Below are positions 45,563 through 53,942 of a stretch of 64,000 bases of DNA, piece after piece; the first letter of the stretch is position 1, and every line of letters begins with the position of its first letter. The notes under the pieces are model-generated. The model searched no databases. It was not told where the DNA came from and worked only from the letters and a program-made list of their open reading frames with translations. The position numbers and the translations under genes are program-made. The DNA comes from Mucilaginibacter aquariorum (GTDB taxonomy: Bacteria; Bacteroidota; Bacteroidia; Sphingobacteriales; Sphingobacteriaceae), in the NCBI RefSeq assembly GCF_024498135.1, contig NZ_JANHOH010000005.1, forward strand, positions 186,001-250,000, in the 5' to 3' direction.

Positions 45563-46872
45563 TAGTTTATTATTTTTCTGCCTATACTGTTATAGTAGAA
45601 GCCTAAGTCAATCATTTTTTGAAGATCATATAAGTTACGGCCATCAAATATTACTTTGCTCTTCAAAAGGTCGGCCACCTGTTCAAAATCCGGCGTACGG
45701 AATACAGACCACTCGGTTACTATTAACAAAGCGTCGGCATCATTAAGCACCTCATAAGGATCGGCCCCGTATGCTATTTTATCACCAAGCAAAGCCTTAA
45801 CATTTTTCATGCCTTCGGGGTCGTAAACCGTTATGGTAGCGCCGGCTGCTAATAATTCGTCTATAATATATAAAGCTGGTGCTTCGCGGATATCATCAGT
45901 TTCGGGCTTAAAGGCCAGTCCCCACATCGCGAATTTTTTGCCTTTAAGATCGTTGTTGTAGTATTGTTTCAGTTTTTGCACCAAAACCTTTTTCTGGATC
46001 TCGTTAACCTCCATTACAGAGTTAAGGATCTTGAAGTCGTATTTATTTTCCTGGGCAGATTTTGCCAGGGCCTGCACATCTTTAGGGAAACAGCTGCCAC
46101 CGTAACCAATACCCGAAAACAGGAAGCGGTTACCAATACGGTTATCGGCACCTATACCGCGGCGAACCATATCAACATCGGCACCAACCAATTCGCAAAG
46201 GTTAGCCACCTCGTTCATGAACGATATTTTTGTTGCCAAAAATGAGTTGGCTGCATATTTGGTAAGCTCGGATGAACGCTCATCCATAAATATAACCGGG
46301 TTGCCCTGGCGCACATATGGTGCATAAAGTTCGGCCATTAATTTGCGTGCGCGTTCGTCTGTTGTACCCACTACCACACGGTCTGGTTTCATAAAATCTT
46401 CCACAGCAACGCCTTCACGTAAAAACTCGGGGTTTGATACCACCGCGCATTCTACATCGGTATTTGCTTTTATAACAGCGGTAACCTTATCTGCTGTACC
46501 AACCGGTACGGTAGATTTTGTTACAATAACTTTATAGTCGGTAAGCAATTTGGCAATATCTTTAGCGGCACCTAAAACGTAACTCAGGTCGGCAGAACCA
46601 TCGCCACCCGGAGGGGTTGGCAAGGCCAGAAATATGATCTGTGCATCGGCAATTGCAGTGGCCAGGTCAGTTGTAAATAGCAACCTTTTTTGGCTAATGT
46701 TGCGGTTAAAAAGTAATTCGAGGCCGGGTTCGTAAATTGGAAGTTTACCATCCTGCATCATTTTTACCTTCTGTTCGTTAATATCAACACAGGTAACCTG
46801 ATTGCCGGTTTCCGCTAAACATGTACCGGTTACCAGCCCAACATAACCCGTTCCAACAACAGCTATTTTCAT
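45562..46872 (-). CDS. ugd: UDP-glucose 6-dehydrogenase
   Basis: The 436-residue enzyme oxidises UDP-glucose to UDP-glucuronate with two NAD. It shows the GTGYVG dinucleotide motif at residues 7-12, the catalytic Cys261 in GGSCFPKD, and the C-terminal UDP-binding domain with the family's GLAFKPETDDIR. It is the first gene of a five-gene minus-strand operon. It is divergent from kdtA across 64 bases, so capsule/EPS precursors and lipid A assembly share a control region. Confidence 0.96.
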   Translation of the reverse strand: MKIAVVGTGYVGLVTGTCLAETGNQVTCVDINEQKVKMMQDGKLPIYEPGLELLFNRNISQKRLLFTTDLATAIADAQIIFLALPTPPGGDGSADLSYVLGAAKDIAKLLTDYKVIVTKSTVPVGTADKVTAVIKANTDVECAVVSNPEFLREGVAVEDFMKPDRVVVGTTDERARKLMAELYAPYVRQGNPVIFMDERSSELTKYAANSFLATKISFMNEVANLCELVGADVDMVRRGIGADNRIGNRFLFSGIGYGGSCFPKDVQALAKSAQENKYDFKILNSVMEVNEIQKKVLVQKLKQYYNNDLKGKKFAMWGLAFKPETDDIREAPALYIIDELLAAGATITVYDPEGMKNVKALLGDKIAYGADPYEVLNDADALLIVTEWSVFRTPDFEQVADLLKSKVIFDGRNLYDLQKMIDLGFYYNSIGRKIIN

Positions 46873-46877
46873 AATTT

Positions 46878-46885
46878 TATTTTTG
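46878..46885 (+). promoter_or_regulatory. Promoter -7 element of kdtA
   Basis: TATTTTTG lies 52 bases before the kdtA start codon at 46937 in the short gap shared with ugd. Confidence 0.5.
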
Positions 46886-46936
46886 TGTTAATATATTACT
46901 TTTATGCCCGACGAAGATAATAATTCATAAACAAAA

Positions 46937-48151
46937 ATGCTCTTACTATATAACATCGGTATCAATATATACTATGGGTTAGTTTATTTGGCTTCCATTT
47001 TTAATAATAAAGCAAATTTGTGGATCAAAGGCCGCCGGGAGCAGCGTGTGCGGCCTTTGGAGTCGGGCATTTGGTTTCATTTCGCGTCACTCGGCGAGTT
47101 TGAGCAGGGTAGGCCGGTACTGGAAAAAACAAGGATGTTGTATCCTCAGCATAAAATTGTGATCACTTTCTTTTCACCTTCTGGATATGAGATAAGAAAG
47201 AATACCCCACTGGCCGATGCTGTTTATTATTTACCGCTTGATACTGCCAAAAACGCCCGGGAGTTTATTAGCGCCATTAAGCCGGTAATGGCCATTTTTA
47301 CCAAATACGAATATTGGTATCATTATTTTAACGAACTGCATAAACAGCATGTGCCTTTATATATTATCTCAGGCATATTTCGCCCGGGGCAAGTATTTTT
47401 TAAATGGTACGGTGGGCTGCACCGCCAAATGCTGAAACTGGTAACCTGGTTTTTTGTACAGGATATAGCTTCTAAACACTTACTGCATGATGTGGGCATT
47501 ACCAATGTAACTATTAGCGGCGATACCCGGTTTGACAGGGTATGGGCAAACGCGCAACAACCAAAAGAGCTGCCAGAGATAGCCGCGTTTAAGAACGGCC
47601 AAAAATTATTTATTGCGGGGAGTACCTGGCCGGCCGATGAAAAGCTGATAGCAGGGTTAATAGCCCAACATCCCGATTGGAAATTTATTATCGCCCCACA
47701 TGAGATTGGTGAGGATAAAATAAATGGGTTGGTGAACTTATTGCCAAAGGATACCACTATCAAATTCTCTCAAATCTCAAATCTCAAATCTAACGTCTCA
47801 CATCTCATTATAGATAACATCGGCATGCTATCGTCCTTGTATCAGTATGCAGATATCGCCTACATTGGCGGTGGATTTGGTGCCGGGATACACAACACGC
47901 TGGAGGCCGCGGCTTTTGGTATGCCGGTGATATTTGGCCCTAAGTATGATAAATTTAAAGAGGCTAAAGATCTGGTTGAGCTTAAAGCCGGGTTCAGTAT
48001 CAACGATGTTGAGGGATTACAAATTGTTGCAGGCAGACTGATGAAGGATGAAATATTCAGGCGTGCAACAGCCAAAACAGCAAAAGATTATGTGCAGCAA
48101 CATATTGGTGCTACCGATGCGATAATGACATATATTAAAGAGAAACACTAA
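46937..48151 (+). CDS. kdtA: 3-deoxy-D-manno-octulosonic acid (KDO) transferase
   Basis: The 404-residue GT-B enzyme adds KDO to the lipid A precursor at the inner membrane. The N-terminal part has a hydrophobic anchor (about residues 8-23) and the FHFASLGEFEQGRPVLE region. The C-terminal half carries the KdtA signature YIGGGFGAGIHNTLEAAAFGMPVIFGP. Residues 276-290 are encoded by text that matches an intergenic repeat of this genome, see the repeat at 47763-47808. The 3' end overlaps the convergent gene at 48135-48644 by 17 bases. Confidence 0.93.
   Translation: MLLLYNIGINIYYGLVYLASIFNNKANLWIKGRREQRVRPLESGIWFHFASLGEFEQGRPVLEKTRMLYPQHKIVITFFSPSGYEIRKNTPLADAVYYLPLDTAKNAREFISAIKPVMAIFTKYEYWYHYFNELHKQHVPLYIISGIFRPGQVFFKWYGGLHRQMLKLVTWFFVQDIASKHLLHDVGITNVTISGDTRFDRVWANAQQPKELPEIAAFKNGQKLFIAGSTWPADEKLIAGLIAQHPDWKFIIAPHEIGEDKINGLVNLLPKDTTIKFSQISNLKSNVSHLIIDNIGMLSSLYQYADIAYIGGGFGAGIHNTLEAAAFGMPVIFGPKYDKFKEAKDLVELKAGFSINDVEGLQIVAGRLMKDEIFRRATAKTAKDYVQQHIGATDAIMTYIKEKH
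47763..47808 (+). repeat. TCTCAAATCT-type repeat inside kdtA
   Basis: Within kdtA lies a run of (TCTCAAA) units followed by ATCTAACGTCTCA (47788-47800), a 13-base exact match to the reverse complement of 59684-59696 in the gap before the repeat-protein gene. It is in frame and encodes residues FSQISNLKSNVSHL. Confidence 0.65.
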
Positions 48152-48644
48152 GCTGTGGCCTATCTAATCGATCAACCAAAGTATTAAATAAAACTGAGGC
48201 CTTAACTTTTACATCGCGTGTGTCAATTATCACAGAGCTGCGGTAGAATAAAATTGTAAACCAATAATCTAACCATTTTAATAAGTTTTTTGGCCTTTTA
48301 TCGGCTTGATTTAAAATTACAGAAATTACGCCCGAATCGTATAATACGAAATGGTCAATTTCTATAAAATCTATCTTTTCGCCACGATTTATTATACACT
48401 CATCTTTTACTTCAATAGCTACTTTGTAGTTTAGTGCAGGAATCAGGTGCCTTTTTATATGTATTACCAAACTTGTGGCTATCATTAGAGTGGATAGAAT
48501 TAACCACCAGTCCGCTTCTGAAAAATTGAATATCAGCCTTACCAGAAACAGCATTAATATAAATAGCCATGTACCAACCCAGATTAAGGCATAGCTTTTA
48601 CTATAAGTATATTCTGATCTATCCACGGTTAAAGATAAAAACAT
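48135..48644 (-). CDS. Membrane protein with PH-like domain, unknown
   Basis: The 169-residue product has two membrane segments (about residues 19-37 and 45-63) followed by a beta-rich segment containing IEIDHFVLYDSGVISVIL that recalls bacterial PH domains. No catalytic motif is seen. Its last 17 coding bases overlap the end of kdtA on the other strand. The start region lies next to a 17-base direct repeat. The function is unknown. Confidence 0.6.
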   Translation of the reverse strand: MFLSLTVDRSEYTYSKSYALIWVGTWLFILMLFLVRLIFNFSEADWWLILSTLMIATSLVIHIKRHLIPALNYKVAIEVKDECIINRGEKIDFIEIDHFVLYDSGVISVILNQADKRPKNLLKWLDYWFTILFYRSSVIIDTRDVKVKASVLFNTLVDRLDRPQLSVSL

Positions 48645-48772
48645 TCACTAACATTTTTATGTCGCCGCATGTCCTTTCAAGAGAGCCCCGCAGAAACGAA
48701 ACTTTTCTTTGTGCTCTGTGTTTTCTTTCTCTGTGTCCTCTGTGGTTAATAACAAACATTCACTAACATTTT
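48641..48772. repeat. 17-bp direct repeat flanking a 98-bp insert
   Basis: ACATTCACTAACATTTT occurs at 48641-48657 and again at 48756-48772. The 98 bases between contain a CT-rich low-complexity tract built of CTCTGTG units. The arrangement looks like an insertion with a duplicated target, or a tandem duplication of the promoter region before the alpha/beta hydrolase gene at 48788. Confidence 0.7.
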
Positions 48773-48787
48773 CTTAATATTGCCACC

Positions 48788-49606
48788 ATGGGCTTTTTGG
48801 ACATCCCCGGTTTAGGTAAGGCACACTATCACGAATATGGCAGTGGCAGTAAGCCGTTACTGGCTTTTCATGGGTATGGCATGACGGGCAGGCAATTCCA
48901 CGTGCTCGAAAACTCCATCCTGCAGGAGTACCACGTTTACGGCTTCGATCATTTTTTTCATGGAGAAAGCAAACTGAGCGGTTGGACCGAACAGCAGATA
49001 ATTGAGGGTATGCCCAAAACAATGATAAAGGCCCACCTGGAAGAATGGTTTAAACTGCACGGCAAACAACGCTTTTCGGTGATGGGTTATTCTATTGGCG
49101 CTAACATTGCGCTATTACTGGTTGAAGAGTACGCCGATCTGATAGATGAAGTTATCCTGATGGCGCCCGATGGCTTATCGGTTTATAAGGGCTTTCATTT
49201 TTTAACTTATCAACCGGTAGGCCGGTACATGTTTAAAACGGTTACCAAAAGCAAGTGGCTGGCACCGGCGCTGCTTAAAAACCTAAAAAAGGTAAGGTTT
49301 ATTGATGATGGCCTGTATCAGATAGCCTATAATGAAATTGATACCGAACAAAAACGGCAGGATGTTTATTATACCCTAAACCTTATCCGTTTGTTAAAAC
49401 CCGATACCAATAAAGTAGCCGAGCTAATAAACCAGCACCATATAAAATGCCGCCTTATTTTTGGCAAGCACGATAATTTGTTCCCCATGAAGGCAGCATT
49501 GCCTTTTATTAATAGCGTACCAAATGCCGAAGTGCACGAGGTAAATATGGGGCATTGGTTAGTAACCAAACAATTGGATGAGTATTTAGTAAATTTACAG
49601 CAATGA
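48788..49606 (+). CDS. Alpha/beta hydrolase, first gene of the carotenoid-tailoring operon
   Basis: The 272-residue protein has the alpha/beta hydrolase fold with the nucleophile elbow GYSIGAN, an oxyanion segment LAFHGYGMTG near residue 25, the acid in FGKHDNLFP and the catalytic His in MGHWLV near the end. No signal peptide is present. Its stop overlaps the first acyltransferase gene by four bases (ATGA), so it belongs to the same operon. It may release or transfer an acyl group during lipid or carotenoid modification. The substrate is unknown. Confidence 0.85.
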   Translation: MGFLDIPGLGKAHYHEYGSGSKPLLAFHGYGMTGRQFHVLENSILQEYHVYGFDHFFHGESKLSGWTEQQIIEGMPKTMIKAHLEEWFKLHGKQRFSVMGYSIGANIALLLVEEYADLIDEVILMAPDGLSVYKGFHFLTYQPVGRYMFKTVTKSKWLAPALLKNLKKVRFIDDGLYQIAYNEIDTEQKRQDVYYTLNLIRLLKPDTNKVAELINQHHIKCRLIFGKHDNLFPMKAALPFINSVPNAEVHEVNMGHWLVTKQLDEYLVNLQQ

Positions 49607-50226
49607 TACCCGCCCGCCGAGTAAAAATTTTTAGCAACTGGTTTGCCATGTATATGCGTTACCGCATGCGTAAGGCTTTTAATAATATGGTAGTTATGCC
49701 ATTTACGCCAAAGCCCGGGCACTCTGTATTACTGCTTTGCAATCACTTTAGTTGGTGGGATGGCCTTTGGGGCAATTACCTGGCCTATTGGCACCTAAAC
49801 CGCAATCTGTATATCATGATGCAGGAAGACCACTTGAAAAAACGGATGCTGCTGAACTTGTTTGGTGGGTTTTCTATAAACAGGTCATCGCGCGAAATGA
49901 TAAAATCACTGCAATACGCAGCCGGTTTGTTGAATGATCCGGAGAACCTTGTGGTTGTTTTCCCGCAGGGCGAACTGATATCCAACCATACTACCGAAAT
50001 TAAGGTAGAGAAAGGCATAGAGCGGCTTATTAAAAACATTAAGGGTCCTTGCCAGATAGTTTATAACTGCGCCCTGATAGATTATTTTGAAAGCCTTAAA
50101 CCATCGGTATATTTCCATTTGTTTGATTGCGGACTGGCCGGCGAAGTATCTTTTGAGGAACTCGTTGAAAAAATAAACACCTTTCATCAGCAAGCATTAA
50201 AGGCCCAGGTAAATGTGGAGCATTAA
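49603..50226 (+). CDS. PlsC-like acyltransferase, paralogue 1
   Basis: The 207-residue protein is a lysophospholipid-type acyltransferase. The catalytic H48-x4-D53 motif is in NHFSWWDG, and the FPQGEL motif lies near residue 127. It resembles the next gene's product along its length (SVLL..NHFS.WDG, FS...SSR.M, YAAGLLN.P.NLV..FPQG), so the two arose by tandem duplication. In carotenoid clusters, acyltransferases of this class attach fatty acids to the sugar of a carotenoid glycoside (CruD-like role). Ordinary phospholipid synthesis is an alternative. Confidence 0.87.
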   Translation: MIPARRVKIFSNWFAMYMRYRMRKAFNNMVVMPFTPKPGHSVLLLCNHFSWWDGLWGNYLAYWHLNRNLYIMMQEDHLKKRMLLNLFGGFSINRSSREMIKSLQYAAGLLNDPENLVVVFPQGELISNHTTEIKVEKGIERLIKNIKGPCQIVYNCALIDYFESLKPSVYFHLFDCGLAGEVSFEELVEKINTFHQQALKAQVNVEH

Positions 50227-50229
50227 CAT

Positions 50230-50859
50230 ATGTTGTATCCAAAGAAAAACCCGGTTGCAAAATGGATCTTTAAAGCCTATGTAAAATGGCTTGTTGGGAA
50301 GCATTTTCATGAATATATATACAATACAATTAAGGTTGATCAAAACAAATCGGTACTGCTCATTGCCAATCACTTTAGTTTTTGGGATGGCCTGATATTG
50401 TTTTGCCTTAACGACAAACTGTTTAAAAAGGATTTTCATGTAATGATATTGCAGGATACCGCGCAAAAAGTAGGTGCATTGCGTTATGGCGGGGCTTTTT
50501 CGGTCGACAAAAGTTCGAGGAGCATGCTGGAGTCATTGGATTATGCGGCAGGGCTATTGAACCATCCCGGTAACCTGGTGCTGATGTTCCCGCAAGGCAG
50601 GTTGTTTTCAAATTTTGTGAGCCAGGTAAAATTTGAAAAAGGTATTATAAAGCTCATTGAAAAAGCCGGAAATAATTGCCGGATAATTTTTGCGGCAACA
50701 TTTATTCAATACTTTAGGCACAAAAAGCCATCTGTTACCGTTTACTTAAAACAAGAAGATGATACTTATGCAGGCAGAAGTATAGCTGATTTACAAAGCA
50801 GCTATCAGTTGCATTACGATAGATCAAAGCAGCAACAAACCGAAATTGACATAAAGTGA
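50230..50859 (+). CDS. PlsC-like acyltransferase, paralogue 2
   Basis: The 209-residue protein has H48-x4-D53 in NHFSFWDG at exactly the same positions as its neighbour and the FPQGRL motif. It starts 3 bases after paralogue 1 ends, and its stop overlaps the GT2 gene by four bases. Two related acyltransferases in a row could act on different positions or form a heterodimer. As before, acylation of a carotenoid sugar is inferred from the gene's neighbours. Confidence 0.87.
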   Translation: MLYPKKNPVAKWIFKAYVKWLVGKHFHEYIYNTIKVDQNKSVLLIANHFSFWDGLILFCLNDKLFKKDFHVMILQDTAQKVGALRYGGAFSVDKSSRSMLESLDYAAGLLNHPGNLVLMFPQGRLFSNFVSQVKFEKGIIKLIEKAGNNCRIIFAATFIQYFRHKKPSVTVYLKQEDDTYAGRSIADLQSSYQLHYDRSKQQQTEIDIK

Positions 50860-51944
50860 TCATAGCCCTTTTAATAACTTTCATATTTCTGATACTTCGT
50901 TTTACGGTTACGCTGTTCAATTTTTTGTCGAACCCTAAACTGCCGCGAATTGGTAAGCATTATGAGGATAAGGTATCTATACTTATCCCAGCCCGTAACG
51001 AAGCAGACAACATCCTAGCCCTGCTGCAATCCATCTACGAACAGGACTATAAAAACTACGAGGTAATTATCCTTGATGATAACTCAACCGATAATACCTA
51101 CCAGTTTTGCGAAACATTTGCCAAAAAATATCCAAACTTTAAAGTAATAAAAGGCAAAACCCTGCCTGCTGATTGGCTGGGAAAAAACTATGCCTGCTAC
51201 CAACTGGCCCAACAAGCTACCGGTGCTTATTATTTGTTTTTAGATGCTGATGAACAAGTGTACAGGGGCTTATTCAATAGCGCTATTCATCGTATGAATT
51301 TGCGCAATTTAAGCTTGCTAAGCCTGTTCACTAACCAGGATATGCGTACAATAGGCGAAAAAATGGTAGTGCCACTAATGCATTATATATTGCTGAACCT
51401 GTTGCCGTTAAGGCTGGTTTATTTGGTTAAAAGCGCCGCGGTTGCCGCCGCCAGCGGCCAGTTCATGCTGTTTAATGCCGAAGATTATAAGAAATACCAA
51501 TGGCACCAACTGGCCAAAAACAAGGTGGTAGAGGATGTAGTGATCATGAAACTGGTAAAGGCAGCTAAACTAAACGGGGAAGCGTTACTGGCTAACGGTA
51601 TGATAAGCTGCCGCATGTATAAAGGTTACAATGAAGCTATAAATGGTTTCGGAAAGAATTTTTTGGCGGCATTTAGTTACAATATTATTGGGTTTTTGGT
51701 TTATTTATTATTAGTTATTGGCGGCCCGGCAGTTGTGATAATGACCTTAAACCTGAATTTTATAGCCATGATGATAGGCCTTGTTGCGCTTACCCGTATT
51801 ATGATATCATTAACAGCAGGGCAAAACGCTCTACTTAACCTATTTTTACATCCAATACAAATGCTGAGCTTATTGCTCATTGGCTTTACATCAGTACAAA
51901 AATATCTCACCAAAACCACCGTATGGAAAGGCCGAAAGATCTAA
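50856..51944 (+). CDS. GT2 family glycosyltransferase (CrtQ/CruC-like)
   Basis: The 362-residue protein starts with a membrane helix (about residues 2-22). A GT2 catalytic domain follows with ILIPARNE, DDNSTDNT (74-81), the metal-binding D130-A-D132 and a later VEDVVIMK. Two or more membrane helices end the protein (about 270-350). The start is GTG at 50856, overlapping the previous stop by four bases (GTGA). This architecture is shared by CrtQ-type enzymes that glycosylate carotenoids. Together with CruF and the acyltransferases it suggests glucosylation of the hydroxyl made by CruF. Confidence 0.87.
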   Translation: MIIALLITFIFLILRFTVTLFNFLSNPKLPRIGKHYEDKVSILIPARNEADNILALLQSIYEQDYKNYEVIILDDNSTDNTYQFCETFAKKYPNFKVIKGKTLPADWLGKNYACYQLAQQATGAYYLFLDADEQVYRGLFNSAIHRMNLRNLSLLSLFTNQDMRTIGEKMVVPLMHYILLNLLPLRLVYLVKSAAVAAASGQFMLFNAEDYKKYQWHQLAKNKVVEDVVIMKLVKAAKLNGEALLANGMISCRMYKGYNEAINGFGKNFLAAFSYNIIGFLVYLLLVIGGPAVVIMTLNLNFIAMMIGLVALTRIMISLTAGQNALLNLFLHPIQMLSLLLIGFTSVQKYLTKTTVWKGRKI

Positions 51945-52579
51945 GCATTAGTCCGCGCGTTGCCATCATCGTTATTATACTGTTCCATGTGGTTGGGCTG
52001 GTTGGCTTATCTATACCAGTTACAAGACCAGTGTTTTTACAAATTGTACCATTTCATTTATTACTTATGTTGGTGGTAATTATATTAAGCCATCACAAAT
52101 TAAGTAGCCGTTTCGGGATCTTTATACTCATTATATTTTGGTTTGGTTTTATAGCCGAGTGGATAGGGGTACACAAAGGCTGGCTGTTTGGTAATTATGC
52201 TTATGGCGAAACGCTTGGTTTAAAACTATTTGACATACCCTTAATGATAGGGATAAACTGGTTCCTGCTGATTTATGCAGCTGGCGTAACTATGCAGCGC
52301 AGCCGGCTAAAAAGTGCTTTTTTTAGGGTGATAACTGGTGCCACGGTTTTAGTTTTGCTGGATCTGATAATAGAACCAGTTGCTATTAAATTTGATTACT
52401 GGCAATGGAATGACAGTATTATACCATTAAAAAATTATGCCTGTTGGTTTTTGGTAAGCGCCGGGATGCTGTATGTGTTTGAATTGTTTAGCTTTAAAAA
52501 ACAAAGTATCGCCGCGCCGGTATTATTGATAACGGAGTTTGTGTTTTTTGGGGTATTAAATTTAATATTGATCTTTTAA
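51923..52579 (+). CDS. cruF: Carotenoid biosynthesis membrane protein (CruF family)
   Basis: The 218-residue protein has seven or so membrane segments and matches the CruF/carotenoid hydratase family. The characteristic central text is FGFIAEWIGVHKGWLFGNY followed by FDIPLMIGINWFLL. CruF adds water across the end of an acyclic carotenoid psi-end (a 1',2'-hydratase). It overlaps the GT2 gene by 22 bases and is the last gene of the operon; a terminator follows at 52682-52714. The hydroxyl it makes is the usual substrate for CrtD desaturation and glycosylation. Confidence 0.88.
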   Translation: MERPKDLSISPRVAIIVIILFHVVGLVGLSIPVTRPVFLQIVPFHLLLMLVVIILSHHKLSSRFGIFILIIFWFGFIAEWIGVHKGWLFGNYAYGETLGLKLFDIPLMIGINWFLLIYAAGVTMQRSRLKSAFFRVITGATVLVLLDLIIEPVAIKFDYWQWNDSIIPLKNYACWFLVSAGMLYVFELFSFKKQSIAAPVLLITEFVFFGVLNLILIF

Positions 52580-52681
52580 CCGGCACGAAACAAGCTCTAA
52601 AAAGGCATCTATTACCATCGCCGAAAAAAAGTACTTTTGCTCATGTTGGTACTTTAAGTGTGGTAACTCAAATGTCAACAT

Positions 52682-52714
52682 AAAAGGGGCAGCCATTGGC
52701 TACCCCTTTTCTTT
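52682..52714 (+). terminator. Intrinsic terminator after the carotenoid-tailoring operon
   Basis: The arms AAAAGGGG (52682-52689) and CCCCTTTT (52703-52710), with an inner AGCC/GGCT stem, are followed by T residues. The rest of the 319-base gap before hemH (52580-52898) holds the hemH promoter and no gene. Confidence 0.85.
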
Positions 52715-52876
52715 TTCTAAAATTCTTTTACCAGACAACAGTGAAATAAACCCGGCATGACGGTTGTGGTGAAGCCGACCTGTAAATTGCTTCAGACCCG
52801 GGATAATTATACCTCTTAAACTCATCATCATTTTGCAATAATGACTACCGTCACAAATGGTTAGACCGTTTTTTAT

Positions 52877-52884
52877 TACATTTG
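52877..52884 (+). promoter_or_regulatory. Promoter -7 element of hemH
   Basis: TACATTTG matches TAnnTTTG, 15 bases before the ATG at 52899. It shows that the upstream ATG at 52857 is not the start. Confidence 0.62.
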
Positions 52885-52898
52885 CACCTCTGAAAATT

Positions 52899-53918
52899 AT
52901 GGCAAAAAAGGGAGTTTTACTGGTGAACCTTGGTACACCAGATAGTCCGTCGACAGCGGACGTACGCAAATATTTGAATGAATTTTTGATGGACCCGCGG
53001 GTTATTGATGTTAACCCCGTATTGCGTACCTTTTTGGTGAAAACCGTAATCGTACCCTTCAGAGCGCCAAAATCGGCTAAGCTTTACCAGGCTATATGGG
53101 ATAAGGAAACCGGCTCGCCATTATTACATTATAGTTTATTACAACAAGCAGCTTTACAACAACGCCTTGGGGATGGCTATATGGTTGAACTGGCCATGCG
53201 TTACCAAAGCCCATCGATAGAATCTGCCTTACAAAGGTTAAAAGACGCACTGGTGAGCGAGATACAGGTTATAGCACTGTTCCCGCAATATGCATCGGCA
53301 AGTACGGGATCGGTGCACGAAAAGATAATGGACCTGGTTAAAAACTGGCAAACCATCCCCGATATTTCCTTTATTAATTCGTTCCACGATAACGAGCTGA
53401 TGATTGAAACCTTTGCTGATAACGCGCAGAAATATACCCCGGATACTTATGACCATATCCTGTTTAGCTTTCATGGCCTGCCACAACGCCAGCTAAAAAA
53501 ATGTGATCATACCCACAGCTATTGCTTGCAGGTTGATGGTTGCTGCAATACTTTAAATGATACCAATAAGTTGTGCTATTCGGCACAATCGCACGACACA
53601 GCGCGTTTGATAGCCGCCAAAATGAACCTGCCGAAAGATAAATACACAGTTTGCTTTCAATCGCGCCTGGGCAGCGACCCATGGGTGCAGCCCTACACCA
53701 GCGAGGTGATTGCCCAATTGGCTAAAGAAGGTAAAAAACGCCTGCTGGTATTTTGCCCGGCCTTCGTTGCCGATTGTTTGGAAACCGTTTACGAGGTAAC
53801 TACCGAGTACGGCGAAGAATTTAAAGCCCTTGGTGGAGAGCATGTACAATTGGTGGAGAGCTTAAACGATTCGCCAAAGTGGATAGAAGCGCTGGAGAAA
53901 ATGGTTGTAGAGGGGTAA
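52899..53918 (+). CDS. hemH: Ferrochelatase
   Basis: The 339-residue enzyme inserts iron into protoporphyrin IX (or coproporphyrin III) to complete heme. It has LLVNLGTPDSPS at the N-terminus, the active-site His in LFSFHGLPQRQLKKCD, and FCPAFVADCLETVYE with the conserved Glu. A cluster of Cys (KKCDHTHSYC then GCC) in the middle may bind an iron-sulfur cluster as in some ferrochelatases. The ATG at 52899 is set by the promoter 15 bases upstream. It sits between two carotenoid genes but has its own promoter. Confidence 0.95.
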   Translation: MAKKGVLLVNLGTPDSPSTADVRKYLNEFLMDPRVIDVNPVLRTFLVKTVIVPFRAPKSAKLYQAIWDKETGSPLLHYSLLQQAALQQRLGDGYMVELAMRYQSPSIESALQRLKDALVSEIQVIALFPQYASASTGSVHEKIMDLVKNWQTIPDISFINSFHDNELMIETFADNAQKYTPDTYDHILFSFHGLPQRQLKKCDHTHSYCLQVDGCCNTLNDTNKLCYSAQSHDTARLIAAKMNLPKDKYTVCFQSRLGSDPWVQPYTSEVIAQLAKEGKKRLLVFCPAFVADCLETVYEVTTEYGEEFKALGGEHVQLVESLNDSPKWIEALEKMVVEG

Positions 53919-53942
53919 GCCTCTTTTACCTCGCAATGACGG

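Noticed and set aside
48135..48151. kdtA overlap with the convergent gene as an annotation error
   Set aside because: Both frames end normally; a 17-base convergent overlap is common in compact genomes and needs no special explanation.
52857..52898. Earlier ATG for hemH at 52857
   Set aside because: The promoter element TACATTTG lies between this ATG and 52899, so the shorter start is correct.
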